5,418 nt of DNA from Candidatus Parvarchaeota archaeon. GTDB lineage: Archaea; Nanobdellota; Nanobdellia; Parvarchaeales; Parvarchaeaceae. The stretch spans positions 1-5,418 of the forward strand of contig JASHWD010000078.1 of NCBI GenBank assembly GCA_030044235.1. Direction: 5' to 3'. Under the pieces are notes generated by a model. That model was given only the letters and a program-made list of their open reading frames with translations, was not told where the DNA came from and searched no databases. Both the position numbers and the translations under genes were made by a program. Below, piece after piece: positions 5,204 to 5,418 of this stretch; the stretch's first letter is position 1; every line of letters begins with the position of its first letter.

Positions 5204-5418
5204 ATGGGATTTAAGGAGATTCTTCAGCAAATAGAAGAACAAAGAGATAAAAATATTAAGTCTATCTTGTCTGCCGCAAGAGCGCAGGTAGCGACTATAA
5301 ATGAAGAGACAACGAATAGGAAAAAGGAAATAAAATCCGGTTCGCGTAATGTGTCCAAGGAAGAGACTATGCGCGAAATGGAGCAACAAGCGTATTTCTA
5401 CAGAGTTGAAGCGAAAAA
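5204..5418 (+). CDS. atpE: A-type ATP synthase peripheral-stalk subunit, probably E (partial)
   Basis: The first 71 residues of a protein that runs off the right edge. It starts MGFKEILQQIEEQRDKNIKSI and continues as a highly charged, Ala/Glu/Lys/Arg-rich helix without prolines, as in the N-terminal coiled coil of subunit E, which pairs with subunit H to form the stator stalk holding the catalytic head. Subunit E usually follows K directly in archaeal operons, and this ATG lies 3 bp after the K stop. There is no Shine-Dalgarno sequence before it, so translation is probably coupled to K. A GGAG within codons 4-5 (TTTAAGGAGATT) lies downstream of the start. The C-terminal globular domain that would prove the identity is not in the window; subunit H, also a short coiled coil, is the alternative. 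Confidence 0.7.
   Translation, partial: MGFKEILQQIEEQRDKNIKSILSAARAQVATINEETTNRKKEIKSGSRNVSKEETMREMEQQAYFYRVEAK

Overview
The window looks like ordinary chromosomal DNA from an AT-rich archaeon. The evidence is two subunits of an A-type ATP synthase (the K ring protein, then a coiled-coil protein in the usual position of subunit E), an Lrp/AsnC-type regulator, and a very regular promoter pattern: every gene except the last has a TATA-like element centred about 25-29 nt before its start codon. That is the geometry of leaderless mRNAs. Short intergenic gaps, a sequon-rich secreted protein and an N-terminal 'YYL-S-R-KVKK-YLG' module (a pattern I associate with archaeal proteins, including those of small-genome lineages) would suit a DPANN-like archaeon, but the lineage cannot be fixed from this window.

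Layout. (1) 1-2053: a divergent pair. On the minus strand is the 5' part of a MacB/LolD-type ABC ATPase, cut by the window edge. On the plus strand is a 503-residue membrane-anchored surface protein with a DUF4382-like domain. Their shared control region carries three copies of GTAGTCAC, and in both promoters one copy lies at the same distance from the TATA box. (2) 2103-3808: a 12-helix MFS transporter (minus) and a GNAT acetyltransferase (plus), with back-to-back leaderless promoters. (3) 3809-4646: two minus-strand genes, a small two-helix membrane protein and an Lrp/AsnC regulator, each with its own TATA box. The stop codons of the acetyltransferase and the two-helix protein abut with no spacer. 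(4) 4647-4975: a 329-bp divergent intergenic region with two promoters, a cluster of GTAA/TTAC half-sites and a 13-bp direct repeat, but no convincing gene. (5) 4976-5418: the start of an ATP synthase operon, beginning at subunit K instead of H-I.

The most probable functional links are the ATP synthase genes (K and E as ring and peripheral stalk) and the ABC ATPase/DUF4382 pair, which appears co-regulated. I do not see a clearly new multi-gene system. The most notable signals are the mirrored operator/promoter architecture at 433-520 and the uniform leaderless promoters.
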